Assembly (NCBI RefSeq): GCF_000307875.1
Contig: NZ_AJLS01000035.1
Coordinates: 62,001 to 126,000 of the forward strand
Direction: 5' to 3'
Source: Neobacillus bataviensis LMG 21833
GTDB taxonomy: Bacteria; Bacillota; Bacilli; Bacillales; Cytobacillaceae
DNA length: 64,000 bases
The notes under the pieces were generated by a model, which had not been told where the DNA came from, did no database searches, and saw only the letters and a program-made list of their open reading frames with translations. The stretch's first letter is position 1. Each line of letters starts with the position of its first letter. Position numbers and translations under genes: made by a program. Of this stretch, positions 1 through 8,517 are shown piece by piece.

Positions 1-315
1 AGAAATTTTGAATTTAATCTAAACTTGAAGATCAATGCCCGGCTGTAAGAAATAAATAGCGAAGTTAATTTGAAGAAACCCGATAATGTCTATAAACTGG
101 AAAAAGAAGTCTCTTCCCAAATGAAAAAGGACATTGAAAAGCTCATTGCTTATTGTCAAAGCAAAGATGCTGACGTGATTGGCCTTGGTGAAGAATACAG
201 AAGCGCCGTTCATCATTCGCAGCTTACAAGGGAAAAATGGCATAAAATGTTTCCCCATGCCAAAGTAAACGTAAAAGTAGACTTCACCATTGTCAAAACA
301 GGGTTAGTGGAATGA
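1..315 (+). pseudogene. Ger(x)C germinant-receptor C-subunit, 3' fragment with in-frame stop
   Basis: The frame beginning at base 1 reads as the C-terminal third of a Ger(x)C lipoprotein. It has the closing pattern of the family (MKKDIEKLI, ADVIGLGE, KVNVKVDF, ending TGLVE) and resembles the intact GerAC at 49774-50946. A TAA at 46-48 interrupts the frame between INARL and EINSE; a single CAA-to-TAA change would explain it. A TTG at 70 could restart translation but gives only 81 residues with no signal peptide. The 5' part lies outside the window, so I infer rather than prove that the receptor is inactive. Confidence 0.7.
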
Positions 316-476
316 AGGAGGGGACGGCTCTTTGCTTCATTCCTGCCTTGCATCATAACATTTTAAAAACACATGAACTTTCCAAGCTTCCCTAAAGCAT
401 TTAATTGGAGTAAAAGAGGAAAACAAGGTAATATGTAACAATGAATTTTTATATTGGCAACAGGGGAGTTGGATGA

Positions 477-1919
477 ATGGAGACATCAAGAAATAAGCAC
501 TCGATGATTGTAGGACTTTTGCTGGCAGGAACATTTATTGCCATTTTGAATCAAACACTGATGATTACTGCAATACCTCCAATAATGGATGAAATGAACA
601 TTACTGCAAATAGTGCACAATGGCTGACGACCGTTTTTATGCTGGTGAATGGGATCATGATTCCCATCAGCGCCTTTTTACTAGAACGATTTACCACGAG
701 ACAATTGTTTATTACGGCGATGAGTATTTTTGCAGTCGGAACTATTGTCGGCGGGAGTGCTCCTAATTTTGAATTTCTTCTTTTAGGAAGAGTTATTCAG
801 TCCATCGGCGCAGGGGTGATGCTGCCGCTAATGACAACTGTATTTTTACTAATCTTTCCGGTTAATAAGCGCGGTGCCGCAATGGGGCTTGTGGGGCTCG
901 TGATTTCCTTTGCCCCAGCTATCGGACCCGCACTATCCGGATGGGTGACATTCCATTTTTCATGGCGAGTGTTATTTTTTATCATTTTGCCAATTGCTTT
1001 GATCGATATCATTGTCGCATATCGTTTCTTGAAAAATGTCACAGAGGTTTCCCGGCCAAAAGTGGATGTATGGTCAATCCTGCTTTCATCACTAGGTTTT
1101 GGCGGGCTTCTCTATGGATTTACTTGTGCTGGAAATTACGGTTGGACGGCTACAATCACCCTTCTATCACTTGTAATAGGGGGCGCCTCATTGTTGTTAT
1201 TTATTTTCCGCCAAGTACGCCTGAAACATCCGATGCTGGAATTCCGTGTTTTTACGTATTCAATTTTCCCGTTCGCAATCATCATTGGAATGATTGGCTT
1301 TATGGGCTTAATTGGAGCTGAAACCATTATCCCGCTGTTCATGCAGCGGATGAGAGGATTTTCTGCTTTTGAGGCGGGTCTTGCTTTATTGCCTGGTGCA
1401 CTGATTAGCGGGGTCATGTCACCAATCGTGGGAAGAATATTTGATAAAATTGGTGCGAGGGGGCTCGTGATGATTGGCTTAACCATCATGACAGCGGCTT
1501 CGTTTGCGTTTACTACTTTAAGTCCATCAACCTCGATGACCTATATTACAGTCCTTTATGGAATACGAATGTTTGGTCTTTCGATGGTTATGATGCCGGT
1601 CGCAACAGCTGCCTTGAACCAATTACCCAAACGGTTAATTCCGCACGGGGCTGCCATGGATAATACGATGAAAATGATTGCTGCTTCTGTAGGAACGGCC
1701 ATTTTGGTTACCGTCATGACGACAACCGCAGAAGGAGCGAAACATCGCCCGGACATTGCCTATCCGGATATACACGGAGCGAATATCGCCTTTCTCGCGG
1801 TTTCCATCCTTTCATTAGTAGCACTAATCCTTTCTTTTTTCATTAAAAATAACCGCCAAGCTGAAGATGAGGCGGGGGGAAAAAGACAAAGAAATGTCCG
1901 AGTGAAACTCCAAGAGTAA
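477..1919 (+). CDS. MDR-type MFS efflux transporter (DHA2, EmrB/QacA-like)
   Basis: A 480-residue, very hydrophobic protein with the 14-helix layout of the DHA2 drug:H+ antiporters. The N-terminus has the family pattern (LAGTFIAILNQTL, then a QWLTT segment), and the antiporter motif C (GPALSGW) falls near residue 150. It should export lipophilic drugs or other toxic compounds across the cytoplasmic membrane; the substrate cannot be told from sequence. ATG 477 follows an AGGGGAG ribosome site, and an ATG four bases upstream is out of frame. It stands alone, ended by a hairpin at 1937, with no regulator next to it. Confidence 0.88.
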   Translation: METSRNKHSMIVGLLLAGTFIAILNQTLMITAIPPIMDEMNITANSAQWLTTVFMLVNGIMIPISAFLLERFTTRQLFITAMSIFAVGTIVGGSAPNFEFLLLGRVIQSIGAGVMLPLMTTVFLLIFPVNKRGAAMGLVGLVISFAPAIGPALSGWVTFHFSWRVLFFIILPIALIDIIVAYRFLKNVTEVSRPKVDVWSILLSSLGFGGLLYGFTCAGNYGWTATITLLSLVIGGASLLLFIFRQVRLKHPMLEFRVFTYSIFPFAIIIGMIGFMGLIGAETIIPLFMQRMRGFSAFEAGLALLPGALISGVMSPIVGRIFDKIGARGLVMIGLTIMTAASFAFTTLSPSTSMTYITVLYGIRMFGLSMVMMPVATAALNQLPKRLIPHGAAMDNTMKMIAASVGTAILVTVMTTTAEGAKHRPDIAYPDIHGANIAFLAVSILSLVALILSFFIKNNRQAEDEAGGKRQRNVRVKLQE

Positions 1920-1936
1920 TAGAACAACACTTTCAT

Positions 1937-1973
1937 AAAAGGGATTACCATTTTAAATGGTTCTCCCTTTTTG
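1937..1973 (+). terminator. Rho-independent terminator after the MFS gene
   Basis: The arms AAAAGGGATTACCATTT and AAATGGTTCTCCCTTTTT pair across a TTAA-type loop with one mismatch and end in a T-run. Confidence 0.75.
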
Positions 1974-2112
1974 TTTTCCCTTTTTGTGGAAAAAGGTAAC
2001 AGGCACCAATTGTATAAAATTGGAATGAATAAATTGTCCTATTTATATCTTTGGATCAATATACATATAAAAGGACGAGTGTTTCAATACCGAGAAAAAA
2101 GGGAGGGGCATT

Positions 2113-3303
2113 ATGAAGTTGAAAAAATCTTTAGCATTATTATTAACGGGGGGCTTGGCTGCGAGTATTTTTTTAGCTGGCTGCGGTTCTAAGTCAGGGG
2201 ATAATGGGAAAAGTGGTTCAAGCATGATTAAGATTGCAACACAAACTCCGCTATCTGGCGGTAGTGCGACAATTGGGGAAGCCATTAAGCTGGGCGCACA
2301 AATGAAATTAGATGAGGAAAAGAAAAAGTTTAAAGATTTAGGATTTGATCTGCAGCTGGTTCCTTATGATGATCAAGGGGATCCAAAGAAAGGGGTAGCC
2401 AATGCTCAATTAATCGGGGCGGATAAATCGATTATGGCAGTGGTCGGCCACTTTAATTCAGGAGTCGCCATCCCGTCATCCGAGGTTTATGAAAAATATG
2501 CGATCCCAATGGTTTCACCTGCTAACTCTGCGGTAGAAGTTACATCAAGAGGGTTAAAAACCGTCAACCGGATTGTCGCGCGAGATGACTTCCAGGGTCC
2601 AGCAGGTGCTGAATTTGCCGTTAATACATTAAAAGCGAAGAAAATCTTTATCATCCAGGACAAAACGGCATACGGGACAGGTCTTGCAGAAGCTTTCAAG
2701 AAAGCAGCAGAGGAAAAAGGAGCTGAAATTCTTGGCTTTGAAGGGATTACCATTGGTGAAAAGGATTTCAATGGAGTTCTCAACCAAGTCGTTTCGAAAA
2801 AGCCTGATTTAGTCTATTTCGGAGGAATCTACGCGGAGGGCGGTCTAGTAATTAAACAAGCTCGTGAAAAGGGCATTAATGTTCCATTCCTTGGCGGAGA
2901 TGGGTTAGATGCTTCTACACTGGTTGAAATAGCCGGAGGTGCAATCAAAGATACGTATATTACCTCGCTCGCCGGGGATTCAACGAAATCAGAAGACGGG
3001 AAGAAGTTTACTGTGAGCTACAAAGAAAAGTTCAACAAAAATACTGAATCGTATTCCGTATACGGCTATGACACGATGGGCGTAGTGTTAAAGGGAATTG
3101 AGGATGCCATCAAAGCCAATAACAACAAAATGCCTACCCGTGAACAAGTTAGGGATGCCGTGCGTGGTGTGAAGGACTATCAAGGTGTTTTAACAAAAGT
3201 CAGCTTTGACGATATCGGCGACAATAATTATGCAAAAGTGTTTATTTATAGTTTTAAAGAAGCGAAATACCCAGCTGAATTAGTGGGCGAAGTTAATAAA
3301 TAA
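2113..3303 (+). CDS. livJ: Branched-chain amino acid ABC transporter, substrate-binding lipoprotein
   Basis: This 396-residue protein has a signal peptide and lipobox (LAGC, about residues 20-24), so it is anchored outside the membrane. The body is a type I periplasmic-binding fold of the Leu/Ile/Val family: TPLSGG near the start, GHFNSG and SPANSA as ligand-loop segments, and YGYDTMG towards the C-terminus. It captures leucine, isoleucine or valine (possibly other amides) and delivers them to LivHM. It is the first gene of livJHMGF. ATG 2113 follows GGGAGGGG. A hairpin just after its stop probably keeps its transcript more abundant than those of the membrane genes. Confidence 0.93.
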   Translation: MKLKKSLALLLTGGLAASIFLAGCGSKSGDNGKSGSSMIKIATQTPLSGGSATIGEAIKLGAQMKLDEEKKKFKDLGFDLQLVPYDDQGDPKKGVANAQLIGADKSIMAVVGHFNSGVAIPSSEVYEKYAIPMVSPANSAVEVTSRGLKTVNRIVARDDFQGPAGAEFAVNTLKAKKIFIIQDKTAYGTGLAEAFKKAAEEKGAEILGFEGITIGEKDFNGVLNQVVSKKPDLVYFGGIYAEGGLVIKQAREKGINVPFLGGDGLDASTLVEIAGGAIKDTYITSLAGDSTKSEDGKKFTVSYKEKFNKNTESYSVYGYDTMGVVLKGIEDAIKANNNKMPTREQVRDAVRGVKDYQGVLTKVSFDDIGDNNYAKVFIYSFKEAKYPAELVGEVNK

Positions 3304-3310
3304 CTAGTTT

Positions 3311-3353
3311 GAAAAGGGTATACTCATTTTTCCTGAGTGAGAATACCCTTTTC
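3311..3353 (+). terminator. Intercistronic hairpin between livJ and livH (partial terminator)
   Basis: GAAAAGGGTAT (3311-3321) pairs perfectly with ATACCCTTTTC (3343-3353), and inside it ACTCA pairs with TGAGT. It starts seven bases after the livJ stop and ends 33 bases before livH. A stem here, without a long T-run, fits partial termination or mRNA stabilisation that raises the binding protein over the permease. The role is inferred from position. Confidence 0.7.
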
Positions 3354-3386
3354 TTCTATGAAAAATGGGACAAGGGGGGAAAGCTA

Positions 3387-4373
3387 TTGTTTAACGAAAT
3401 ACTCCACACAATCCCGCAGGTTTTGATCGATGGTCTTACCTTGGGGGCGGTGTACGCCGTTATTGCCATAGGATACACCATGGTATATGGGATTTTGGAA
3501 TTAATTAACTTTGCACATGGGGAAATTTTTATGTCAGGTGCATTTATAGGAACAGCCATTTTAATCGTTTTAACGGGAATAGGGTGGGTTTCATCTATAC
3601 CGGCGATCGTGATGCTGATAGCCGTACTCTTATTTACAGCTATTTTAACAGGTTTCCTGGGAATGGGAATTGAGAGGGTGGCTTACCGGCCACTCAGAAA
3701 TGCGCCTCGGCTAATCCCGTTGATTACGGCAATTGGAATTTCATTCTTATTACAGGATATTGTTCGATTCATTGCAGAATTAAAAAAAGGTAATTACATT
3801 GTAACGGGCCCAAGTCTATTTACTGACCAGCTTTCCATTAAAGCCTCATCCCTGAGCTCCATATTTAATGATGCAACGATTAAAACATCGTTTGTGATTG
3901 TGCTTGTTACGGCGGTGATCATGATGATTGGTCTTGACCTTTTTGTTAATCGGACAAAGTGGGGAATGGCGCTAAGAGCTGTGGCGCAAGATCGTGAAAC
4001 CGCTTCATTGATGACGATAAATGTAAATAAAGTCATCTCGATGACCTTCTTTATCGGATCTGCCCTTGGCGGAGCAACCGGGGTGCTTTTTGCTGTTCAA
4101 TACGGAACCATTGACCCCTATATTGGCTTTATTCTGGGGTTGAAGGCGTTTACAGCAGCCGTTTTAGGGGGGATAGGAAATATACGTGGAGCCATGTTCG
4201 GGGGGTTACTGCTTGGATTATTAGAAATGTTTGCGTCCGCCAATTTAACCCTTTTATCTCACGGAGTATTTGGCGCAGAGTATAAAGATGTATTTGCGTT
4301 TATCATTTTAATTCTTGTACTACTGTTTAAACCGGAGGGCTTATTTGGCAAACCGGTAACCGAGAAAGTGTAG
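3387..4373 (+). CDS. livH: Branched-chain amino acid ABC permease LivH
   Basis: A 328-residue polytopic membrane protein of the LivH family, one half of the transmembrane channel for branched-chain amino acids. Family signatures include DGLTLGAVYAVIAIGYTMVYG at the N-terminus, ELINFAHGE in the next loop, and AVLGGIGNIRGA towards the C-terminus, the cytoplasmic coupling segment that contacts the ATPases. I start at TTG 3387 because GGGGGG lies 7-12 bases upstream and the protein then begins at the conserved helix; the frame stays open further upstream but runs through the intercistronic hairpin. Confidence 0.9.
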   Translation: MFNEILHTIPQVLIDGLTLGAVYAVIAIGYTMVYGILELINFAHGEIFMSGAFIGTAILIVLTGIGWVSSIPAIVMLIAVLLFTAILTGFLGMGIERVAYRPLRNAPRLIPLITAIGISFLLQDIVRFIAELKKGNYIVTGPSLFTDQLSIKASSLSSIFNDATIKTSFVIVLVTAVIMMIGLDLFVNRTKWGMALRAVAQDRETASLMTINVNKVISMTFFIGSALGGATGVLFAVQYGTIDPYIGFILGLKAFTAAVLGGIGNIRGAMFGGLLLGLLEMFASANLTLLSHGVFGAEYKDVFAFIILILVLLFKPEGLFGKPVTEKV

Positions 4374-4382
4374 GTGAGAAGA

Positions 4383-5678
4383 ATGAAAGCACTTTGGAAT
4401 CACTATAAACAAAATAGAGTAGCACAAGGGGTTTTTCTTCTTATTTACATTGGAGTCACATCTCTTGGGTTATTTTTAGCGCAAAAATCAGTAACCGCCT
4501 TTCTTCTTCTATTAGCATCGCTCTTACTATTATATTTTACTAACTTCAAGAATCTCACCAAATGGGTCATTGCAGGCGTGGTGCTCGTATTTTTACTTCC
4601 TTTCACAGCAAGTAATGGGGATGGCTATCAATCCTATATGGAAGTGGCGACACTTGTTGGAATCTATATCTCTATGGCACTGGGATTGAATATTGTCGTA
4701 GGGATGGCCGGGCTACTTGATTTAGGTTTTATTGCGTTTTTTGCCGTCGGTGCCTATACGTATGGAATTTTTGCAACAGCACAAGCAAATAATTTTATGC
4801 CATTTGGTCATTTTCCACTTTCAGGAGAAAGTTTTTGGATCTTTATCCTAGTTGGATGTTTTATTGCCGCCCTATTTGGGGTGCTGCTGGGAATACCGGT
4901 ACTTCGGGTGAAAGGTGATTATTTGGCCATCGTTACACTGGGCTTTGGTGAAATCATCCGAATTATCTTTAATAACCTGGATCGTCCGCTTAATATAACG
5001 AACGGTGCAATGGGACTCTCTTCCGTGACGCCTCCCCGCCTGTTTGGAATAGACTTTATTTACCCAAGTCAATTCTATTACGTTGTGCTGATTATATTAA
5101 TATTTACTATTTTTACGGTCCGCCGTTTTGAGCATTCAAAAATAGGCCGCTCGTGGAAAGCGGTCAGAGAAAATGAAATCGCTGCCCAGGCAATGGGTGT
5201 CCCTTTAGTCAAAACAAAATTAATGGCTTTCGCAATTGGCGCTTCCTTCTCAGGAATGATGGGTGTGGTCTTTGCGGCAAAACAAGCCTTTGTCGATCCA
5301 ACGAGTTTTACCTTACTTGAATCGATTACGATTCTTGTCATGGTCATCTTGGGTGGAATGGGCAGTGTTCCAGGTGTCATCCTTGGTGCTGCGGTTATGA
5401 CCATTCTGAACCTTCAAGTATTAACAGAGATCACAAATTGGTTGAATCAACTAAGTACGTCGGGGGCTTTTTCCATTCCAGATGCACTGTCTCCTTCAAA
5501 AATGCAACGGATGATCTTCGGATTGCTCTTAATCCTGTTTGCACTCTATCGGCCGCAGGGTCTCCTGCCAGCCAAGAATCGGAAATATAATGAAGCTGTA
5601 TTACGAAAGGGAAGCAAGGAGGCATCCGGTGAAACTAGTTCAGATCAATCACCAATCGAGAAGGCGCAGGAGGTGTAG
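4383..5678 (+). CDS. livM: Branched-chain amino acid ABC permease LivM
   Basis: The second channel subunit (431 residues), partner of LivH. The family core has GLNIVVGMAGLLDLG and FFAVGAYTYG, with AILGGMGS-type coupling loop residues (VILGGMGSVPG) near residue 320. The N-terminus carries extra helices and the C-terminus is a hydrophilic tail of about 40 residues. ATG 4383 is preferred: AGGTGAG sits just upstream, overlapping the livH stop, whereas GTG 4374 has no clear ribosome site. Tight spacing on both sides indicates translational coupling within the operon. Confidence 0.9.
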   Translation: MKALWNHYKQNRVAQGVFLLIYIGVTSLGLFLAQKSVTAFLLLLASLLLLYFTNFKNLTKWVIAGVVLVFLLPFTASNGDGYQSYMEVATLVGIYISMALGLNIVVGMAGLLDLGFIAFFAVGAYTYGIFATAQANNFMPFGHFPLSGESFWIFILVGCFIAALFGVLLGIPVLRVKGDYLAIVTLGFGEIIRIIFNNLDRPLNITNGAMGLSSVTPPRLFGIDFIYPSQFYYVVLIILIFTIFTVRRFEHSKIGRSWKAVRENEIAAQAMGVPLVKTKLMAFAIGASFSGMMGVVFAAKQAFVDPTSFTLLESITILVMVILGGMGSVPGVILGAAVMTILNLQVLTEITNWLNQLSTSGAFSIPDALSPSKMQRMIFGLLLILFALYRPQGLLPAKNRKYNEAVLRKGSKEASGETSSDQSPIEKAQEV

Positions 5679-5681
5679 CAA

Positions 5682-6458
5682 ATGGCCATTTTAGAGGTGC
5701 AAAACCTGACGAAAAAATTTGGCGGTCTCATTGCCAATCAGGATGTTTCCATGTCAGTGGAGAAAAATTCAATCACAGCTGTTATCGGTCCAAACGGGGC
5801 TGGAAAAACAACCTTTTTTAATATGATTACGGGTGTTTATCAGCCCACTTCAGGAACGATCTTACTTGAAAGTGAAAAATTAAATGGGTTAAAGCCCCAT
5901 GTTGTAAGTCAAAGAGGAATTGCCAGAACCTTTCAGAATATCCGTTTATTTAATGAAATGTCTGTACTTGAAAATGTGATGGTTGGCATGCATACACGGT
6001 TAAAAGCAGGTCTTATTGGCATTTTATTCAATCTTCCCACCATACGGAAAGAAGAGATTGCTTCGGAAATAGAGGCCTATCAATTACTAGAATACGTAGG
6101 GCTGGCTGACTTTTTAAATGAAAAAGCGTGCAATTTAAGCTACGGAGCCCAAAGAAGATTAGAGATTGCGAGGGCGCTGGCAGTAAGTCCAAAGGTTTTA
6201 TTATTAGATGAGCCGGCGGCAGGTATGAATCCAAAGGAGACAAAAGAACTTACCCACCTGATTAAAAGGATGAGAGATGAATTCAATTTAACTATCATAT
6301 TAATTGAACATGACATGAAGCTTGTTATGGAAATTTCTGAACAAATCTTTGTACTTGATCATGGTGAAAAAATTGCAGAAGGAAGGCCTGAAGACATCCG
6401 AAATCATCCAAAAGTGATTGAGGCATATCTAGGATCTGGGGCTGTTCATGCTGGATAG
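5682..6458 (+). CDS. livG: Branched-chain amino acid ABC transporter ATPase LivG
   Basis: A cytoplasmic ABC ATPase of 258 residues. Walker A is GPNGAGKTT, the signature is LSYGAQRRLE (a LivG-typical variant of LSGGQ), Walker B is VLLLDEPAAGMN and the switch His lies in LIEHDM. The C-terminal stretch after the H-loop is the family's extension. It pairs with LivF to power uptake through LivHM. The start at ATG 5682 has AGGAGGTG directly upstream, and the gene begins four bases after livM ends. Confidence 0.93.
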   Translation: MAILEVQNLTKKFGGLIANQDVSMSVEKNSITAVIGPNGAGKTTFFNMITGVYQPTSGTILLESEKLNGLKPHVVSQRGIARTFQNIRLFNEMSVLENVMVGMHTRLKAGLIGILFNLPTIRKEEIASEIEAYQLLEYVGLADFLNEKACNLSYGAQRRLEIARALAVSPKVLLLDEPAAGMNPKETKELTHLIKRMRDEFNLTIILIEHDMKLVMEISEQIFVLDHGEKIAEGRPEDIRNHPKVIEAYLGSGAVHAG

Positions 6459-6469
6459 GGGGAAAATCA

Positions 6470-7171
6470 ATGCTTCAATTAAATAACGTGGAGACCTTTT
6501 ATGGCGGTATACAAGCTTTAAAAGGAATTGACGTTTCAGTCGAAAAAGGAGAAATTGTTACACTGATTGGCAGTAATGGTGCTGGTAAATCAACAACACT
6601 AAAATCTATCAGCGGTTTGACAAAAGTAAAAACAGGTAACATCGTTTATAAAGGATCGGATATTACCAATAAACCAGCCCATGAAACAACCCTTTTAGGA
6701 ATTGCCCATGTTCCCGAGGGCAGAAGGATTTTTCCAAGACTATCAGTCAAAGAAAACTTATTAATGGGCGCTTTCTCGGTAAAAAGTAGACAAGTGATTG
6801 AGGAAAGAATGGAGCGGGCCTTCCACTATTTTCCGAAACTGAAGGATCGACTGGAGCAGAAGGGTGGCACCATGAGCGGCGGGGAGCAGCAAATGCTAGC
6901 AATCGGAAGAGCCCTTATGATGTCCCCGGATTTACTCATGTTAGACGAGCCTTCCATGGGTCTTGCACCAATTATCGTCGAACAAATCTTTGAAATTATC
7001 AAAGAATTGAACGGGGAAGGTATCACAATCCTGCTCGTGGAACAAAACGCCTATCAGGCCTTACAAGTCGCTGATCGCGGTTACGTCATCCAAACAGGCG
7101 AAATAAAGCTCAAAGGGAACGGCCATGATCTAATAACAAATGATGAAGTTCGTGAGGCATATTTGGCGTAA
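6470..7171 (+). CDS. livF: Branched-chain amino acid ABC transporter ATPase LivF
   Basis: The second ATPase of the importer (233 residues). Walker A is GSNGAGKST, the Q-loop region reads HVPEGRRIFP as in other LivF proteins, the signature is MSGGEQQML, Walker B is LLMLDEPSMGL and the H-loop is replaced by LLVEQN, where Gln replaces His as is normal for LivF. It is the last gene of the operon, 11 bases after livG, with a strong GGGGGA ribosome site; a terminator hairpin follows at 7260. Confidence 0.93.
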   Translation: MLQLNNVETFYGGIQALKGIDVSVEKGEIVTLIGSNGAGKSTTLKSISGLTKVKTGNIVYKGSDITNKPAHETTLLGIAHVPEGRRIFPRLSVKENLLMGAFSVKSRQVIEERMERAFHYFPKLKDRLEQKGGTMSGGEQQMLAIGRALMMSPDLLMLDEPSMGLAPIIVEQIFEIIKELNGEGITILLVEQNAYQALQVADRGYVIQTGEIKLKGNGHDLITNDEVREAYLA

Positions 7172-7259
7172 AGTATGAGAAATTATTAGTTCATAGGTAG
7201 ATTCATGAGCTTTAAAAAGGTATCAGGAAGACACTTTTAATCTAACATCGGCGAATTCC

Positions 7260-7297
7260 GTCCTCATGAAACATTCGTGAGGACACTTTTTGTGTTT
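7260..7297 (+). terminator. Terminator of the liv operon
   Basis: GTCCTCA (7260-7266) pairs with TGAGGAC (7278-7284), followed by a T-rich tail. It is the first hairpin after livF. Confidence 0.7.
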
Positions 7298-7398
7298 TTC
7301 AGCAAATGGGTGTACTTTCTGTTTTCATATATAGATACCGATAATACCTTAAGGACTCATACTCCAATTCTATGTGATTATGGTTTTTGTCAAATCAC

Positions 7399-7423
7399 TT
7401 GTATACAAATCACTTGTATACAA
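7399..7423 (+). promoter_or_regulatory. Doubled palindromic operator upstream of thioesterase/MarR/MFS operon
   Basis: The 10-base palindrome TTGTATACAA occurs twice (7399-7408 and 7414-7423), 15 bases apart, as two copies of the direct repeat AAATCACTTGTATAC. It lies about 55-80 bases before the first gene and just upstream of TATATT (7440-7445), a possible -10 box. The MarR regulator encoded two genes later is the obvious candidate binder, since MarR proteins bind such palindromes and control their own operons. This is inference; the 15-base spacing is unusual for two independent MarR dimers on one helix face. Confidence 0.65.
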
Positions 7424-7478
7424 ACCATCTTGATCATGTTATATTCATATTAATCAGAAAATTCGGAGGGTGATGTTA

Positions 7479-7922
7479 TTGAAACATTTAGAGGGATTAC
7501 AAAAGATGAAGAATGGAGAGGAACCTGGACCACCTATCGCCCAATTACTTGGGATAGAAATAACTGGGTTGGAAAAAGGAATGGTTACATTGGAGATGGA
7601 AGCCTCAGAAAAGTTACATAATCCAATGGGAACCCTACATGGGGGCGTACTTTGTGATTTATCTGATTTAGCTATGGGTTATGCCTTCGTCGGTACACTT
7701 GCCGACGATGAATTATTTACGACAGTGGAAATTAAGTTAAATTTCCTTAAACCGATTTGGGAAGGTAAACTTCGGGCTGAAGGTAAAATTATAAAAAAAG
7801 GGAGTTCAACTGGCTTAGTTGAATGTCATGTATATGATAAAAAAGGAAGTCTTGTTTCTCATTCTACAAGTACATGTATGATTTTAAAAGGAAATGCTGA
7901 TGGTAAGAGGTTCAAAAAATAA
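7479..7922 (+). CDS. PaaI-type hotdog thioesterase
   Basis: A 147-residue single-domain hotdog protein of the PaaI/YdiI group. The family core is visible: HNPMGTLHGGVLCDLSD (helix with the catalytic-site HGG) around residues 45-60 and the later strand KLNFLKPIWEG. Such enzymes hydrolyse acyl-CoA thioesters. TTG 7479 is chosen because GGAGGG ends eight bases upstream; GTG 7470 overlaps that site. It heads an operon with a MarR regulator and an MFS pump, which suggests a response to an aromatic or organic acid. That role is inferred. Confidence 0.8.
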   Translation: MKHLEGLQKMKNGEEPGPPIAQLLGIEITGLEKGMVTLEMEASEKLHNPMGTLHGGVLCDLSDLAMGYAFVGTLADDELFTTVEIKLNFLKPIWEGKLRAEGKIIKKGSSTGLVECHVYDKKGSLVSHSTSTCMILKGNADGKRFKK

Positions 7923-7960
7923 GGATAAAAAAATTAAAATGTAAATGATGGCGGTAAATT

Positions 7961-8395
7961 ATGGAAAAGTATGATATCTGTGTTCATTTTCTTCTAGGTA
8001 AAGCTTTGCAAAGAGTAAATCAAGTGAGTAAATCTAAACTTTCTCCTTATGGTGTGACGCCTGTTCAATATGCACTGCTTCGTCGCCTTTGGGAAAAGGA
8101 TGGACAATTTGGTCATGTTTTAGCTGAACAACTTCTTCTGGACAGTGCAACCATTACTGGTATAATAGATCGTTTGGAACAAAATGGATTTATTGAACGA
8201 CGAATTGACCCCAATGATCGACGGAACAAGTTAGTTTTTCTGACAGAAAAGGGGAGATCAATGGAGATTCCATTATGTGAGAAAATGGATGAAATGAATA
8301 GAGAGGTGATGTCTAGTTTGGGTATTGAGGAGATTCAACGATTTAAGAAAACACTTTTTGACATCGGGATAAGTAGAAAGAATAAGGGACTCTAA
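7961..8395 (+). CDS. MarR-family transcriptional regulator
   Basis: A 144-residue winged-helix protein. The MarR pattern is clear: TPVQYALLRRLW, the recognition helix LLLDSATITGIIDRLEQNGFIER, and the wing RRIDPNDRRNK followed by LTEKG. MarR dimers repress drug- or phenolic-stress genes until a ligand or oxidation releases them. It lies between a thioesterase and an MFS exporter and probably controls both through the TTGTATACAA pair at 7399-7423. ATG 7961 has a modest GATGGCGG ribosome site. Confidence 0.9.
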   Translation: MEKYDICVHFLLGKALQRVNQVSKSKLSPYGVTPVQYALLRRLWEKDGQFGHVLAEQLLLDSATITGIIDRLEQNGFIERRIDPNDRRNKLVFLTEKGRSMEIPLCEKMDEMNREVMSSLGIEEIQRFKKTLFDIGISRKNKGL

Positions 8396-8517
8396 TTAGA
8401 AAAAGTAATTTATCATGAAGTAATATTACTGAACCTTATGGATCCTGGATGCTTATCGTTTCAAAGAAACAACTTTTTAAAGTTTATTTTCTAAATATTG
8501 AAAAAGGGTGAAGGTGA

